From Canna indica (lineage: Eukaryota > Streptophyta > Magnoliopsida > Zingiberales > Cannaceae), in the NCBI GenBank assembly GCA_034359265.1, contig CP136897.1, positions 22,500,001 to 22,564,000 of the forward strand: a stretch of 64,000 nt of DNA, read 5' to 3'. The notes beneath the pieces are model-generated. The model was not told the DNA's origin. It saw only the letters and a program-made list of their open reading frames with translations, and searched no databases. Below, piece by piece: positions 11,138 to 22,706 of this stretch (the first letter of the stretch is position 1; each line of letters opens with the position of its first letter). Both the position numbers and the translations under genes were made by a program.

Positions 11138-11347
11138 ACATATATGATTGTCTAAATATAATATACTAATCAATTAGAAGCAAATTTGAAGTCCATATAT
11201 GATTGTCGTATACTAATCAATTTGAAGCAAATTTGAAGTCCATATATGATTGTCATATACTAATCAATTAGAAGCAAATTTGAAGTCCATATATGATTGT
11301 CTAAATATAATATAGTAATCAATTAGAAGCAAATTTGAAGTCCATAT
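11138..11347. repeat. Minisatellite, four units of about 47-57 bp
   Basis: Four consecutive units share ATATATGATTGTC, TAATCAATTAGAAGC and AAATTTGAAGTCC. The first and last carry an extra TAAATATAATA segment, giving two length classes. The array is about 440 bp downstream of the bHLH stop codon. Confidence 0.75.
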
Positions 11348-11787
11348 GGTTGCTTTTAAGTGTACTGAAATAATTTGTATATATCTCAAACCATGAACAT
11401 ATATGCATATATTCCTAATATTATATATATACCAGATATAAGTGAATTATGAGTACGTAACAAAAAGATTCTCAATTTTTTTTACTATATATAGGACCTT
11501 TTTTATTCTTTTTATACATGACAGACTTATATTTTGTAAAATTGATGCTCACTGTTCTGGTAATGATTCAAAAACTCAGTGTTCTATATATGTATATATA
11601 TGTCCCAAAATCTTCATGAGAAATAATTATTACTGGGTTTGATCTCTATATAATAGTTATTCTGTATCAACACCCAAAGCTATATGTTCTAATTTACTTT
11701 AAACTAGCTTCGATTTGAATCACAGGGTGAAGGGGAAAAAATACCACAAGGAGACGTTTAATTAACAGGGAATTAATTAAGTTAACT

Positions 11788-12785
11788 TTAGGATGTATTG
11801 TTCTGGTCGATGAGTAGCCGCCGCCTTTTGCAGTGCTCCGCCGGATGCGGCCGCTCGACGAGAGCCTTGAGAGCATCCCTTAGAAAGGCGGCACTGCTGC
11901 CCTCATCGTCCCCGCAGGCGTCCGCCTCGCCGAATGCACCACCCTCTTCATCCTTCGAGAGAATGAGGACGTTGCGAACCCTTCCGCCGAGCGTCGCGAT
12001 CTCGGCTCGCAGGGTCTTGAGGCGGAGAGATTGGAGAGTCTCGATGAGCTCCGGCAGAAGAGTCGACCGGTCTTCGCAGCAGAGAGAAGCTTCCAACGCC
12101 GGGCGACCGTCGCCGGAGGACGGCAGCACGATGATCTCATCGGTTTCAGTGGGGAAGAAGTGCGCTGAAGTCGTATCGTTGACCGCAATGTCTTCGGCTT
12201 GCTGCTTTAGATCTTTCACGCGCTCCACGACTTTGGCCAAAAGGGAAGCTTTGTCTATCTGTAAAGATGGAGCATGCTCATGGAAGTAAGAATTGCAGCT
12301 AAATTAATCGAGAGGAACTAAAAAACAAGCCTAACCCTAAAAGAAGAACCCTAGAAAGCAAAGCTACAATTCACTAGAGCATAAAAAACCGATACATCTT
12401 CATTTTGATCGGATCAAGCAATTTGATTCAAAGCAATTAATATGTGCTAACGATGAAATCAGTACTCATGAGATGGAACTATTCAGAAACCCTAACCCTA
12501 ATCTCAGACTCAGACCTTTGGATCACAGGCAAGAATGGTCCGCAGTCGATCGAGGTGGGACTTGATGCGCTCCCGGCGCCGGCGCTCGGCGTCACGGTGG
12601 TTCCTCGACGCGAGGAGAGATCGATCCACCGGCGTGGCCGCGGCAGCGTCGCAGCTGGCTTCTCCACCACCGATCATCTCCATCTCCATCTCCATGTGAG
12701 CTGGGTAGAAGGAAGCCATGAAATAACTGGGCAAGCTGCAGTAGTTGGTCAACATCTCTTCCTGATGATCGATATTATTCATCAT
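11788..12785 (-). CDS. bHLH transcription factor (AtbHLH30/32/106/107-like group)
   Basis: Two exons: 12785-12516 and 12258-11788, with a 257-bp GT-AG intron, giving 246 residues. The splice falls inside the bHLH domain between CDPK and IDKASLLAKV and keeps the frame. The basic region is NHRDAERRRRERI (about residues 61-73), helix 1 KSHLDRLRTIL, the loop ACDPKID and helix 2 KASLLAKVVERVKDLKQQ. These are signatures of nuclear DNA-binding bHLH dimers of the E-box class. The C-terminal half (about residues 105-230) holds an ACT-like stretch (ALEASLCCEDRSTLLPELIE, then LRAEIATLGGRVRNVLIL), which supports this subgroup. The N-terminus has a small methionine/glutamate repeat (MEMEMEM). Exons are GC-rich, unlike the flanks. 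Target genes cannot be read from the sequence. Confidence 0.9.
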
Positions 12786-12888
12786 CTTCCGACAGCGTTG
12801 TGTACATGTATAGGTCTGAAAGGTATCTTAAAAGGTCAAATGGAGTGATTCATATCTTTCTTCTCAAAGTCGATGAGCCAGAGGAGGT

Positions 12889-12896
12889 ATATATAG
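12889..12896 (-). promoter_or_regulatory. TATA box of the bHLH gene
   Basis: On the minus strand the sequence is CTCTATATATACC, about 105 bp upstream of the ATG at 12785, so transcription would begin near 12860. The inferred leader (about 12786-12860) contains TTTGACC (complement of GGTCAAA at about 12834), a W-box-like core. A (GA)n tract lies further upstream at about 12983-13018. Confidence 0.6.
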
Positions 12897-12981
12897 AGGG
12901 AGAATTAAAGTCGGGGAATGAATGACTACTGGATTCCACTTTGCCGTGTTCATCGCCAATCAAAGACCAAAGTGTCTGCCA

Positions 12982-13017
<36 letters not shown>

Positions 13018-13264
13018 GGGAAGGCTTGGAAGAAGGGAATTCTAACAGAATGTCCACTCAAATGCTGGGCAATTTTTTTGTTTTTTTAAATATGAACAAG
13101 ATTTTCAAAATGACTTAATTAATTAAATCAATTGTTTCCATTTAGCTAGTTGGATTCAATTAGTTAAATGAAAAGCTATGATTAAAGAGTTGAATGGGCT
13201 AATTAATCAAATTATTCATGGATTTTACCTAAAAATTAGATTGGGTTCAATTAGATCTATGATA

Positions 13265-14405
13265 TCTACAAAAAAAAGTGTCTTCTGCGACGGCCAAAGC
13301 GGTCGCACAACCGTCGCAAAAGCGCTTCTGCGATAGTATGTGGCGGTCGCACTCTTCCGTCGCGGAAGCCATAGTCGCAAATAGTGTGCGATCGCAGTGC
13401 AGCGGTCGCAATTAAAAAACTATTGTGATGGTATTGTGACCGAGAGGGCCATCGCAGATCCCGTCGCACAGTAAACCCTAATCAACATTAACCAAACTAA
13501 TTAATTACCTAATGAACAATTAATTCTAATAATTAATAAAAAAAATTAAAAAAATAATAAGGTTTAATTAAACCCTAATCATCAACATTAGCCAGTATCA
13601 CTGTCAGCTACTGTTGCATTGAATTGGGGCCGATGGTAATCGGCTCCAAATCATGGCGCCGACGTGTAGACACGGGCGCGGAGAGGGCCGGATTGACGCC
13701 GGCGTGGAGAGGGGGAGATGGAGGGAGATGGGGATTGAGAGGATCGGAGGAGATATCGGCAGGGAGAGGGACACCGGCGGCGACTGGTGGCGGCGGCAAC
13801 ACATAGCGACGGACGACAATCGGCAGCCACGGACGGCGGTGGCAACAGGCGACAGTGGCGGGAGCAAAGAAGAAAGAGGAAGAAGAGGAAGCGAACACAA
13901 ATGAAAAGAATTTTCACCGACGGCTTGCCAGCCGTTAGAAAACCATGGATACGTAATTTTAATATCACCGACGGTTCACCCTCTCTACGCCATTGGTGAA
14001 GAGTATTTTATTTTCGTGTTGCGTTCGTGCCATTAATTAATACATAAATTTAATATCATCGACGGTTAACCCTCTCTACACCGTCGGTGAAGAGTATTTT
14101 ATTTTCGCGCTGCGTTCACGCCATTAATTAATAAGCGACGGCCGCTTCTAGCCGTGGCTAATGACTTATTCATATCACCAACGGCTCCCTCGTCCCCGTT
14201 AAGTCGTGGCTAATAAATTATTTTATTTCGCGTCCCGTGCACGCCATCAACTATGAGCGACGGCCCTAGGCAGTCGTATGTGAGCTGCGGCTGATTTGCT
14301 TACATCAACCACGGGCGCTGCGGCCGTCGAAATACCATAAATTATTCTGACGATCGAGGCGACCATCGATGATCCCTTGGCTGATGTGGTATATTCTAGT
14401 AGTGA
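13265..14405. mobile_element. CACTA deletion derivative, no transposase
   Basis: The right end reads ATATTCTAGTAGTG, the complement of CACTACTAGAATAT, a clean CACTA terminus. The left part (13265-13470) is a cluster of GCGACGG/GTCGCA inverted motifs starting after CTACAAAAAAAA. The right part (13965-14300) has three degenerate tandem copies of a unit of about 88 bp, each with ATATCACCGACGG and GCCATTAATTAAT-like phrases. A GC-rich leader-like block (13620-13905) resembles that of the other CACTA copies, but no transposase exons remain. The left TIR does not match the right one, so the left border is uncertain; two different elements may be fused here. Confidence 0.6.
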
Positions 14406-15514
14406 GGAACATTCAGAATTTGTCGGAAGCAAAGATCATAGCTGAATGACTCACCGACTATAGCCCAAAGGAGAATACGACTAAGGTGGCATCTTACAAG
14501 CCGAGATTTTGGGGACCCAACAACTCCAATGGCTACAACTCAGAGGTGAATACGACTAAAGCAACGCCCTTCAAACCGAAGTATTGGGGGCCCGATAATT
14601 CTCAAGGTAAAGGATTCGTAGGCAATACAAGGTGCAGGAATAATACCCATAGACCATACATCCCGAGAGAACATCCTCAAAGGGGGTCCCCTCCGAGAGG
14701 GCACCATTCGATAGTTTCGCCTACTTATGCATCATGTAAAGGGCCTCACTTAGCCCAAGGATGTCCAGAACGACAAGCCTTGAGCGCCCTGATAGCAAAA
14801 ACTATGATGGAGACAATGTCCAATGTCTCAGCGAAGAAAGATAAGGGCAAAGGAAATGCAGTTGCCTTAGCGAGCCACAATGGGGGGTCATCGAGCGACC
14901 CCTCCAGCGAAGACGAGTACAATGGGAGAACCAACATGAGAGCAGTACGACTGCTCAATGCTCTCAAGATTCAAGTGGAGGAGCGAAAACCCACGACTAA
15001 GCATCTAGAAGCGACAAATGAGCTGATGTTCATTGACATCAAGCTGAACGGCAGAACCACCCGAGCGATGGTAGACTCGGGAGCAACTTATAATTTTATT
15101 GCCAGAGAGGAGGCAAAAGGAATTGGACTTCAACTAGAAAAAAGTTTGAGTCGTGTCAAAACAGTGAATTTCGAAACACGAAAGATCGGCGGCATTGCAA
15201 GAGATGTTCCATTGAAAGTTGGGGGATGGAAAGGGCAGATCAACTTCATGGCTGTGCCCCTCGATGACTATCAAGTCATTCTAGGGATAGAGTTCCTCAA
15301 ATCGGCAAAAGTGGTACCCATGCGCTTCCTCAACACGATATGCTTGATGGGGGAGGACAACCCTAGTATCATTCCAACAGTGCGTTCAACACCAAGAAGC
15401 CAGAACAAACTCCTTTCTGCCATACAAGTGAAGGAAGGGGCCCGACAAGTGCACGCAGAGCAGATGGCTCGTAAGATGCAAGAGTGCGCATGGCAGATGA
15501 CCTCTAAGTCGTAA
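14406..15514 (+). pseudogene. Ty3/gypsy gag C-terminus plus aspartic protease, 5'-truncated
   Basis: Reading is open from about 14447, with ATG at 14486, to the stop at 15514 (342 residues from that ATG). The N-terminal 75 residues have a repeated FWGP/YWGPDNS motif. A zinc-knuckle relic reads ASCKGPHLAQGCPERQAL; the CX2CX4HX4C pattern lacks its first cysteine. The protease has MVDSGATYNFI (about residue 197) with the catalytic DSGA triad, followed by VILGIEFL. A gag frame continues upstream (RNLSEAKIIAE) but is interrupted by a stop near 14446. Downstream, 15500-15660 has repeated GCAGATGGCTCGTAAGATGCA-like units. A tail ORF (15634-15927) ends just before the LTR. Confidence 0.7.
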
Positions 15515-15921
15515 TATTTGTATGCAGAGCAGATGACACATAAGACTCAAGGCTTGTGCACATGGCAGATGGCCTCTAAGTCGCAATATTTGTGTGCATA
15601 GTAGATGACTCGTAAGACACCCGTGCAGGGCAGATGGCTCGTAAGATGCAGCGCGCAGTGCGAACCACAGCAGGGATCAGGGAGCAAGCCCCATATCGAC
15701 CTCCTTACAGAAGGGCCCCACCAGAGTTGGCGGACTTCGCAGTTGGAGGTATTTGCAAGCAGGAAGGATATTCCACCACTTACGAGAGTCGAATGTCGAA
15801 CGACAGGAAGCAACGGTACCCAGTCCGCAAGATGAAGAAATGGAAGATCAAGAATCAAGAGCTCTTCAACGCCTTCAAGAAACAAGTCGACGAGGGCGTC
15901 AACTTCGTAAGTGGGGGAGAA

Positions 15922-16436
15922 TGTTAGGGACATTCGGGGTTGTCAAGTCCTGTATGTGTCAAGACGGTCCATAACGTGCATTGTAAATATTGCATCATGA
16001 GCATCCATGTAAATATGCATTGTAAAACGCGTTCGCGCACTGCCCACCGTTTTTGCTCTTGCCTAGGCAAACAACCTTGTTTGCCTAGGCGTGGCATGGA
16101 CGGTGGGGGTGTGCGAATAGAGAAATTTTGTCATGCTCCTCGTGCTTTTAGGAATCTTGGGGGTGGCACTTGGGGGTTAGGCTCCACTAGTATAGTACCC
16201 AGGTTTAGCCTGGGCACACTCTAGTCTTTCGTTCTAGATTTTGTTCAAACATTTTCCAGCATTTTCATGCAATCGGCCATTTGGTCCAACAACGTTTTTG
16301 CGTCCAAGTACTCAGAGGCTTCAACCCACGTGAAGTGGGAGCCCGCGACTTTTCGACATTGGTCAAGCAAATTGGCTTAAGGCTGATTCCTCGGACAGGA
16401 AGCGAGGGAGCCGCACAGATATTTTCCGCCCAAACA
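15922..16436 (+). repeat. 3' LTR of the gag-protease gypsy remnant, 515 bp
   Basis: It begins TGTTAGGGACATTC right after the polypurine tract AGTGGGGGAGAA and ends CGCCCAAACA, so TGTT and AACA form the inverted LTR ends. Inside is a palindrome (GCCTAGGCAAAC, then GTTTGCCTAGGC, 16060-16090). A 5' partner LTR is not in the window. Confidence 0.62.
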
Positions 16437-17527
16437 GTTAGTCCGTGATAGAATGGTTTCAGTTTCGGTTTCGGTTAATTTTGGTTAACAAACTTCTAAA
16501 TCGATTTCAATTTCGGTTAACCACGAAAAACGTGGTTAATCGAACCATTGTACCCTCAGTCATTATAAACAATATTGGCCAGTACAATTCCGACACTAAG
16601 ATCTTGACTTTACAACATATAGATTTATCGAAGAACTCAATTGAGATGGGGAAATCAAGCTTAATTTTGCAAAAAGAGGAAGAAGAGAGACGCGCTGAGG
16701 GAGATATATATAATCGTGTCTCGACTATGCACCGAAACCTAGTCACCCTTCAACTAAAGTTTAGCGGAACCAGGAAATAGTGGGAGTAAGGGTAGGAGTG
16801 AAATGTTCCTACGGTAAGAAAATTTTGAGTTTTAGTGCTCAACGAATCTAGTCAAAACTTTTTTTCAATATATAGTTGGTATTGGCTCTCTATGGAAACT
16901 AGATAGGAAAAATTATCATAGCCAAGTGTTGAAGCTGAAACTAAAAATCGATCCATAGTGTTGGTGATGATTTTGACATATTGAAACATCCCCCTTAAAA
17001 CTAACATGATAAGTCCCTCTCCCCCTTAAAACCTTCATCATAGGACAAATCTTCATCAATTTTTCTATCATGTTGAATAATATATCTAAGATTGATATCA
17101 AAAACTTTTCAAATTAAATACCTTAACCATCATGATCTTCCTCATCTCACCAATATATTTTCTTTATTAGAAGTTAAAACTATATTTCATACTGATCATA
17201 CTTAATATGTATCAACCTCCTGTTTGTTGGACTAAGATTTTTAACTTTGGTGATGACCTATATTTTGATAATAAAAAACAAGTTGTTAATAGTTGAATTG
17301 GTAATTCATTTCAAGAATATGTATGATAAGGAAAGTTGACGATAACACACAAGTTCCTAATTAATGGTTGAATCGAGAATTCATTTCAATGTACAATATC
17401 TTTTTAATTTGGACATTTATATACCAAATTTACAATTATATATTAATATTGGATGAAATCAACCTAGTAATTTCATTTCATTGACTCGACTGAGATGATA
17501 TTTTTTCTCTCCAAGATAAATCTTCAC
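16437..17527. other. Intergenic, no gene recognised
   Basis: Contains TTTCGGTT/GGTTAACC repeats at 16450-16545 that resemble decayed hAT-type elements, and a TTTGGTGATGACCTATATTTTGATAATA-like phrase near 17250, similar to Sire/copia leaders. Nothing coding is supported. The last bases before the copia element are the AACTAC direct repeat. Confidence 0.45.
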
Positions 17528-17533
17528 AACTAC

Positions 17534-17851
17534 TATTGAGATTTCAAACAAGCACATCTCACAGAGAATGGAGAAGACTCAGATGATTCATTCACACTTC
17601 AAGAGATTATAAAAGAGGGAAAAAGCAAAAATACAGATACTCGAAAATTACATTCGAACTTATTTGAGATGAGCTATTTATTTGCTCACTCGATAGTCAA
17701 CGACTGCAGCTACATAAAAGACTAAACTACCCTTATTCTTTATATAGTAACAATACAAAAGATGAGTGTCTATTTCAATAAACTGAGTAAAGATAAAAGC
17801 CTATTATTAAAGTCAATTACTTACTGCTATACTTACTGCTACTACTTAATA
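17534..17851 (-). repeat. 3' LTR of the copia element
   Basis: It shares the whole length with 22390-22697, differing by about 15-20 bases and a short TACTGCTA duplication near 17826-17841 (by-eye count). The ends are TATTGAG and CTTAATA, a weak TATT...AATA inverted pair instead of TG...CA. Confidence 0.8.
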
Positions 17852-20800
17852 CTCCCCTTGCAAGCTGGGAGTGAAGAAAAATGATTCTTCATACCCAGCT
17901 TGCGCATTATTTCATCATGTTTTTGCTGAGGCAAAGCCTTGGTAAGAACATCTGTTGGTTGATTCTCCCCTGAGATGTATATATAGTAGGTGGGTTTAGT
18001 GATTCCATGTAGAAATTTCTCTCTTGCAAAGTAGCAATCAATCTCAAGATGCTTCGTTCTTTCGTGAAATACAGGATTAGAGGTTATGTGAAGTGCACTT
18101 TTGTTATCACAATATATTGGAACTGGTTTGTTGAACTTGAATCCAATTTCATTCATCAATTTTATGAACCATGTAATCTCTGCAGTAACATTGGATAATG
18201 CACGTAGCTCACTTTCAGCACTGGATTTACTTACGGTGGGCTGCTTTTTACACTTTCAACTTACTAATGAAGACCCAATTTTACTAGATACCTTGTCACA
18301 GATCTTCTAGTGATTGTACAGCTTCCCCAATCTGCATCTAAGAAGCTTGAAATTGAGGAAGTGGTTGTAGCTGGATAGAAAAGACCCGTACTAGGAGTCT
18401 TCTTCAAATACTTCAACACTCTGAGAGATGCTTTGTAGTGTGACATTTATGAATTTTGGCAAAATTGACTCAAGTTATGTACTGTGTATGTTACATCAGG
18501 TCTTGTAATTATGATGTATAACAATTTCCCAATTAAGCTTTTGTACACTGTACTGTCATTCATCAAGGCATCTTCCTATGAAACTTTAGTGTTTAACTTG
18601 CAGTTGACTTGCATTGGGTATCTTTGGGCTTACAGTCTTGCAGTCCCATTTTCTTTGACAAATTTGTATTCCAATCTTGGTTCGGTGGACCTCTAGCCCT
18701 AGGAAATAAGTCTGGTCACCCAAGTCTTTGATCCTGAACTTATCATTCAGGTATTTTTTCAACCTTTTCATCTCTTCCACATCAGTTCCTGTCAACACTA
18801 TATCATCTACATAGGCAGTAGCTATTGTTGTTTAGTCATTCTCCCTTTTGATGAAAAAGCATGAGTCTGATGTGCTTTGTTCATACCCCATTGATAAGAT
18901 GTTGGTAGACAATTTTGCAAACCACTGTCTATCAGTCTGTTTAAGTCCATAGATGGACTTTTAAAGCTTACAAACTTTCATATCACTTGAGTCACCATAT
19001 CCTTGAGGCTTGACCATGTATACCTCTTCATTGAGATCCCCATGCAAATATGCATTGTTGATGTGTATCTGCATCAAAGACCAATTCATGGATGCTGCAA
19101 CTGCAATTATAGTCCTTATAGTGTTCAATTTTGATACTAGTGCAAAATTTTCTTCATAGTCTACTCCCTCTTGTTGAGTGTAACCTTTAGCTACAACCCT
19201 GGACTTAAACTTTTCAACTTCTCCATTAATTTGGCTTATATTTGATTCTGAAAACTCATTTGCTTCCTACTGCTTTCTTTCCTATGGCAAATCACATAGT
19301 ACCCAAGTATCATTTTTCTCAAGAGCCTTCAACTCAGCATGCATAGAATCAATCCAAACCTATTTTTGGACAGCTTCACCAAAGGTTTTGGGATTGTATG
19401 TGTTATCAATGTAGGCAAGAAAGGTTTGGTGGCTTTTTGGAATGCTGGTTAGGTTCATGTACTTGTGCAATGGATATGGTACCACCTTGGATTTTGCCTC
19501 AGGTAGTGGTTTAGTAGTTAATGAATTGTAGTAATAATCATGAAGCTTTATGGATTTTTGTGGCACTCTACTGCTTTTTCTAGTAATTGGAATAGCTACA
19601 CTAGGAGAAGAGATCCTATCATTTCCCTCAGGTGATTCTGAGTTATCAGCAATTGGACTAAGGACTACTTCTAGTTCACCTGTTGAAACATCTTGTTTCT
19701 CCTCTTCATTTTCAAAAACAATACTTTTCCTTTTATTACCCTCAGTGGATGACATAGTAGACTGCTCAGAATAAAAAGAGGCAATATAATTGTTTGTAGG
19801 AGTTTTCTCGGTGGTAATAGGCAATGGAAATGTAGTCTTTTGTGATGATGATGATGCATTGAATGGGTAAATGATTTCAACAAATGTAACATATCTGGAA
19901 ATCAGTATGGCATGAGTTCTCATATCATATACCTTGTATCCTTTCTTGCCATAAGGGTAGCCTAGGAACACACATTCAATAGCTCTAGGTTCAAACTTAG
20001 TTCTTCCCTGTTTGAGTGAATTGGCATAACATAGGCACCCAAATGACCTCATATGGGAAATTATGGGGGATTTTTGATACAACTTCTCATAAGGAGTCAA
20101 ATTTTCTATTGCAACATTGGGAGTCCTATTTATGATATAGGTTGCAGTAAGTAAACAATCTCCCCAAAAATGCAATAGGAGTTGAGCCTGAAATTTTAAA
20201 CTCCTAGCTACATTGAGCAAATACCTGTGTTTTCTTTCTACTAGGACATTTTGTTGTGGTGTTTCTACACAAGTGCTTTGGTGGATTATTCCTAGGCTAG
20301 CAAGATAAGTATCAAGGCATGCATTGAAGAACTCAGTGCCATTGTTTGACCTAATGATTTTTATAGATGTTTTGAATTGATTTTGAACTAGCTTGATGAA
20401 ATTGATAACCATTGTGGGTACTTGGGATTTTGAAGAAAATAGGTATGTTCAAACACTTCTACTATAGTCATGCACTATGGTCAAGAAATATTTTTTTCCA
20501 TCATAGGTAGAAACCTTGTGAGGACCCAGACATCAATGTGTACTATTTCAAAAGGAAATGAGGCTTTATTCAATCTCTTTTGGAAATATTTACATGTTGT
20601 TTAGCTAAGGGACAAACATTGCAAAAAAAAAAAACTCTGAACTCTCTTTAAGACTAGGTATTACACCCGACATCAGTTTCAACTTATTCATGGACATATG
20701 TCCAAGCCTCATATGCCACAAAACAAAATCATCTAAAGAAACATGAGAAGTATTTGAAATGAAATGATTTCTACTAATAGAAGGAAAAGCTCCATTTATG

Positions 20801-21336
20801 TAGTACAATTCATTTTCCACTCTACCACTCCCCAAGGTCTTCTTTGAAGTGAGGTACTGGATTACAAAATTATCAGGGTTAAATGTGATGGAACAACCTA
20901 AGTTCTTGGTTAGTTTACTAACAGATAATATGTTGAATTTGAAGGAAGGGATCACAAGTGTATTCTCAAGTTTCAGATGTCAATTTATGTAGGTAGTTCC
21001 TACTTCTGAGATTTCTTTTGAGGTTCCATCAGGTAATGAAATTATCTTGAAATGGCTTGGTTCAATAGAATTTTTTAGTGCTATTCTAGGGGAGGCTACA
21101 TGATCAGTGGCTCCACTGTCCACAATCCATGATTCATATTTATTATAAGCAGTTGAGTAAAGTGATATACTTGCCATATTGACTTGAGGATTTGGATTGT
21201 GCTTTTGTCCCAATAGGCTGACCAATGTCTTGTATTGTTCCTTAGTGAACCCACCAACATATCTTTCCTTAGCTTCATAATGTTCAGCTCCAGTTTTATT
21301 ATTTTCTGAATTTTGAGTAGATTGAACAATGTTCAC
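17842..21336 (-). pseudogene. Copia pol pseudogene (protease, integrase, RT, RNase H)
   Basis: Reading from 21336 downward: protease with SWIVDSGATDHVASP, the DSGA catalytic motif intact; a GAG-pre-integrase HHCC-type segment (LWHMRLGHMSMNKLKLM) at about 20700; integrase core (20412-19360) with IIRSNNGTEFFNA, where the usual catalytic Asp of DNGTEF is Asn, then TPQQN..VERKHR with the catalytic Glu; a badly decayed reverse transcriptase between 19350 and 18260 (GLEVHRTK, LDADWGS); and RNase H (18159-17842) with PIYCDNKSAL and HERTKHLEIDC. Several frames are needed to read it through, so no polyprotein can be made. Confidence 0.78.
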
Positions 21337-21586
21337 TGAATTGTCCTTAGCAGTGTTGTTAGCTCTCCATTCATTAGCTTTCTATTATCCTTTGTAGAAC
21401 TTGTGTCTAGGAGAAAAACCATGCAGTTTATAGCACACATCTTTGGTGTGCCCTGCTCTATGACAATACTCATAATACTTCTTAGAATTGATAAGTGGTT
21501 TTCCTTTGTCAAACTGCCTTGGAACATAATTCGAACTGTGGTATGAAGCATTCAATGCAACACTCTCAATTCCACTTCCCCCTACT

Positions 21587-22309
21587 TCAGTACGTCCCTA
21601 CTTGTCTTTGGGACTCTTCCTGCTCCAACATGGAGTACACCTGAGTTATTTCGAGCAATGGATTCATCAATAATATCTGTCCTCTGATGCTCATATATGT
21701 CTCATGAAGGCCCATTAGGAATTGTCTTAGTTTCCCTCTTTCCCTTTCTTCCCTTGCGAGCTTACAATTGCAGCTTGTATTCACTCTAAGTGCATCCATC
21801 TCATCCCACAGACTCTTCAGTCTTGTGTAGTAAGCTGAGATGGCCATACTTCCCTGCCTTGTATTCCCTATCTGCAGCTGGATGTCGAAGATTCTTGGCT
21901 CGTTGCTTAGTCCAAATCTGCCCTTAAGGTCTTTCCAGATCTTATGCGCAATATTAGCATAAATCACACTCGTACACAGCTCGGGGTGATTGATTGCAAC
22001 AACCACGACTTCACCATATCATCACATTTGCGCCAGAGATCAAATTTGTTCTTCAATCGAGCCGTTTACGAACCCTAATTTGTTCTTAGCTGATAGTGAA
22101 ATCATCATGGATATCTTCCACATAAGATAATTCTCATGTCCCTTGAGCTGGAATGAAACTATTTGCATATCAGGGTTGTCGTTTCCTTGAAGGAGGTAGA
22201 GATTGTTTTCCTCCCGATTGGTATTTGATGTAGCTCCATCTTGCCGTTCACTCTGCAATTCATCTACCACAGATCGCGCGGTATTGGAGTTCCTTCGATT
22301 CCTCGCCAT
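21587..22309 (-). pseudogene. Copia gag pseudogene
   Basis: ATG at 22309 (MARNRRNSN). The typical gag N-terminal phrase LKGHENYLMWKISMMISL is at about residues 56-73, with a stop near 22040. The frame resumes at 22006 with IWKDLKGRFGLSNEPRIFDI and LREERER-like downstream parts, matching the plant copia gag (UBN2-type) family. A CCHC knuckle is not clear; the short frame at 21551-21333 may be its remnant. Confidence 0.7.
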
Positions 22310-22389
22310 CGTCGAAAGAGGGATCTGATCACTGAATCAATGCCCGAGCTTCTCTCTTCTTCAGATCGATCAAGCCCACTCTGATACCA

Positions 22390-22697
22390 TATTGAGATTT
22401 CAAACAAGCAGAGCTCACAGAGAATGGAGAAGACTCAGATGATTCATTCACACTTCAAGAGATTACAAAAGAGGGAAAAAGCAAAAATACAGAGACTCGA
22501 AAAATACATTCGAACTTATTTGAGATGAGCTGTTATTTATCTGCTCACTTGATAGTCAACAACTGCAGCTATATAAAAGACTAAAATACCCTTATTCTTT
22601 ACAAGTAACAATACAAAAGATGAGTGTCTATTTCAGTAAATTGAGTAAAGATAAAAGCCTATTATTAAAGTTTATTACTTACTGCTACTACTTAATA
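22390..22697 (-). repeat. 5' LTR of the copia element
   Basis: This is the promoter-bearing LTR in element orientation. It is adjacent to the tRNA primer-binding site (GATACCA, plus-strand 22383-22389, on the window strand). Confidence 0.8.
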
Positions 22698-22706
22698 ATT
22701 AACTAC

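Larger units (their letters stand above)
14406..16436 (+). mobile_element. Gag-protease-only Ty3/gypsy remnant with 3' LTR
   Basis: A gag-protease ORF, a short repetitive zone, a polyprotein-tail-like ORF, a polypurine tract (GTGGGGGAGA, about 15911-15920) and an LTR follow each other with no reverse transcriptase, RNase H or integrase between them. The 5' half of gag and the 5' LTR are missing: coding sequence starts immediately after the CACTA terminus at 14405. The layout resembles internally deleted gypsy derivatives (TR-GAG type) that depend on a full-length partner. Confidence 0.65.
17534..22697 (-). mobile_element. Ty1/copia retrotransposon, degenerate but with both LTRs
   Basis: Two LTRs of about 310 bp (17534-17851 and 22390-22697) enclose gag, protease, integrase, reverse transcriptase and RNase H in copia order on the minus strand. 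The primer site next to the 5' LTR reads TGGTATCAGAGTGGG on the minus strand, complementary to initiator Met-tRNA. A polypurine tract (CTTGCAAGGGGAGT) abuts the 3' LTR. AACTAC occurs at 17528-17533 and 22701-22706, a likely 6-bp target-site duplication, though three extra bases (ATT) sit between the right LTR and its copy. Stops and frameshifts in most domains show it is no longer autonomous. Confidence 0.85.

Noticed and set aside
10404..11169. Frames such as SLSLSLS-rich peptides
   Set aside because: Produced by GA/CT microsatellites.
13604..13968. Overlapping GC-rich reading frames on both strands
   Set aside because: Low-complexity Arg/Gly/Pro/Ser composition in all frames, inside a CACTA derivative; matches the leader-like GC-rich block of the other CACTA copies rather than a gene.
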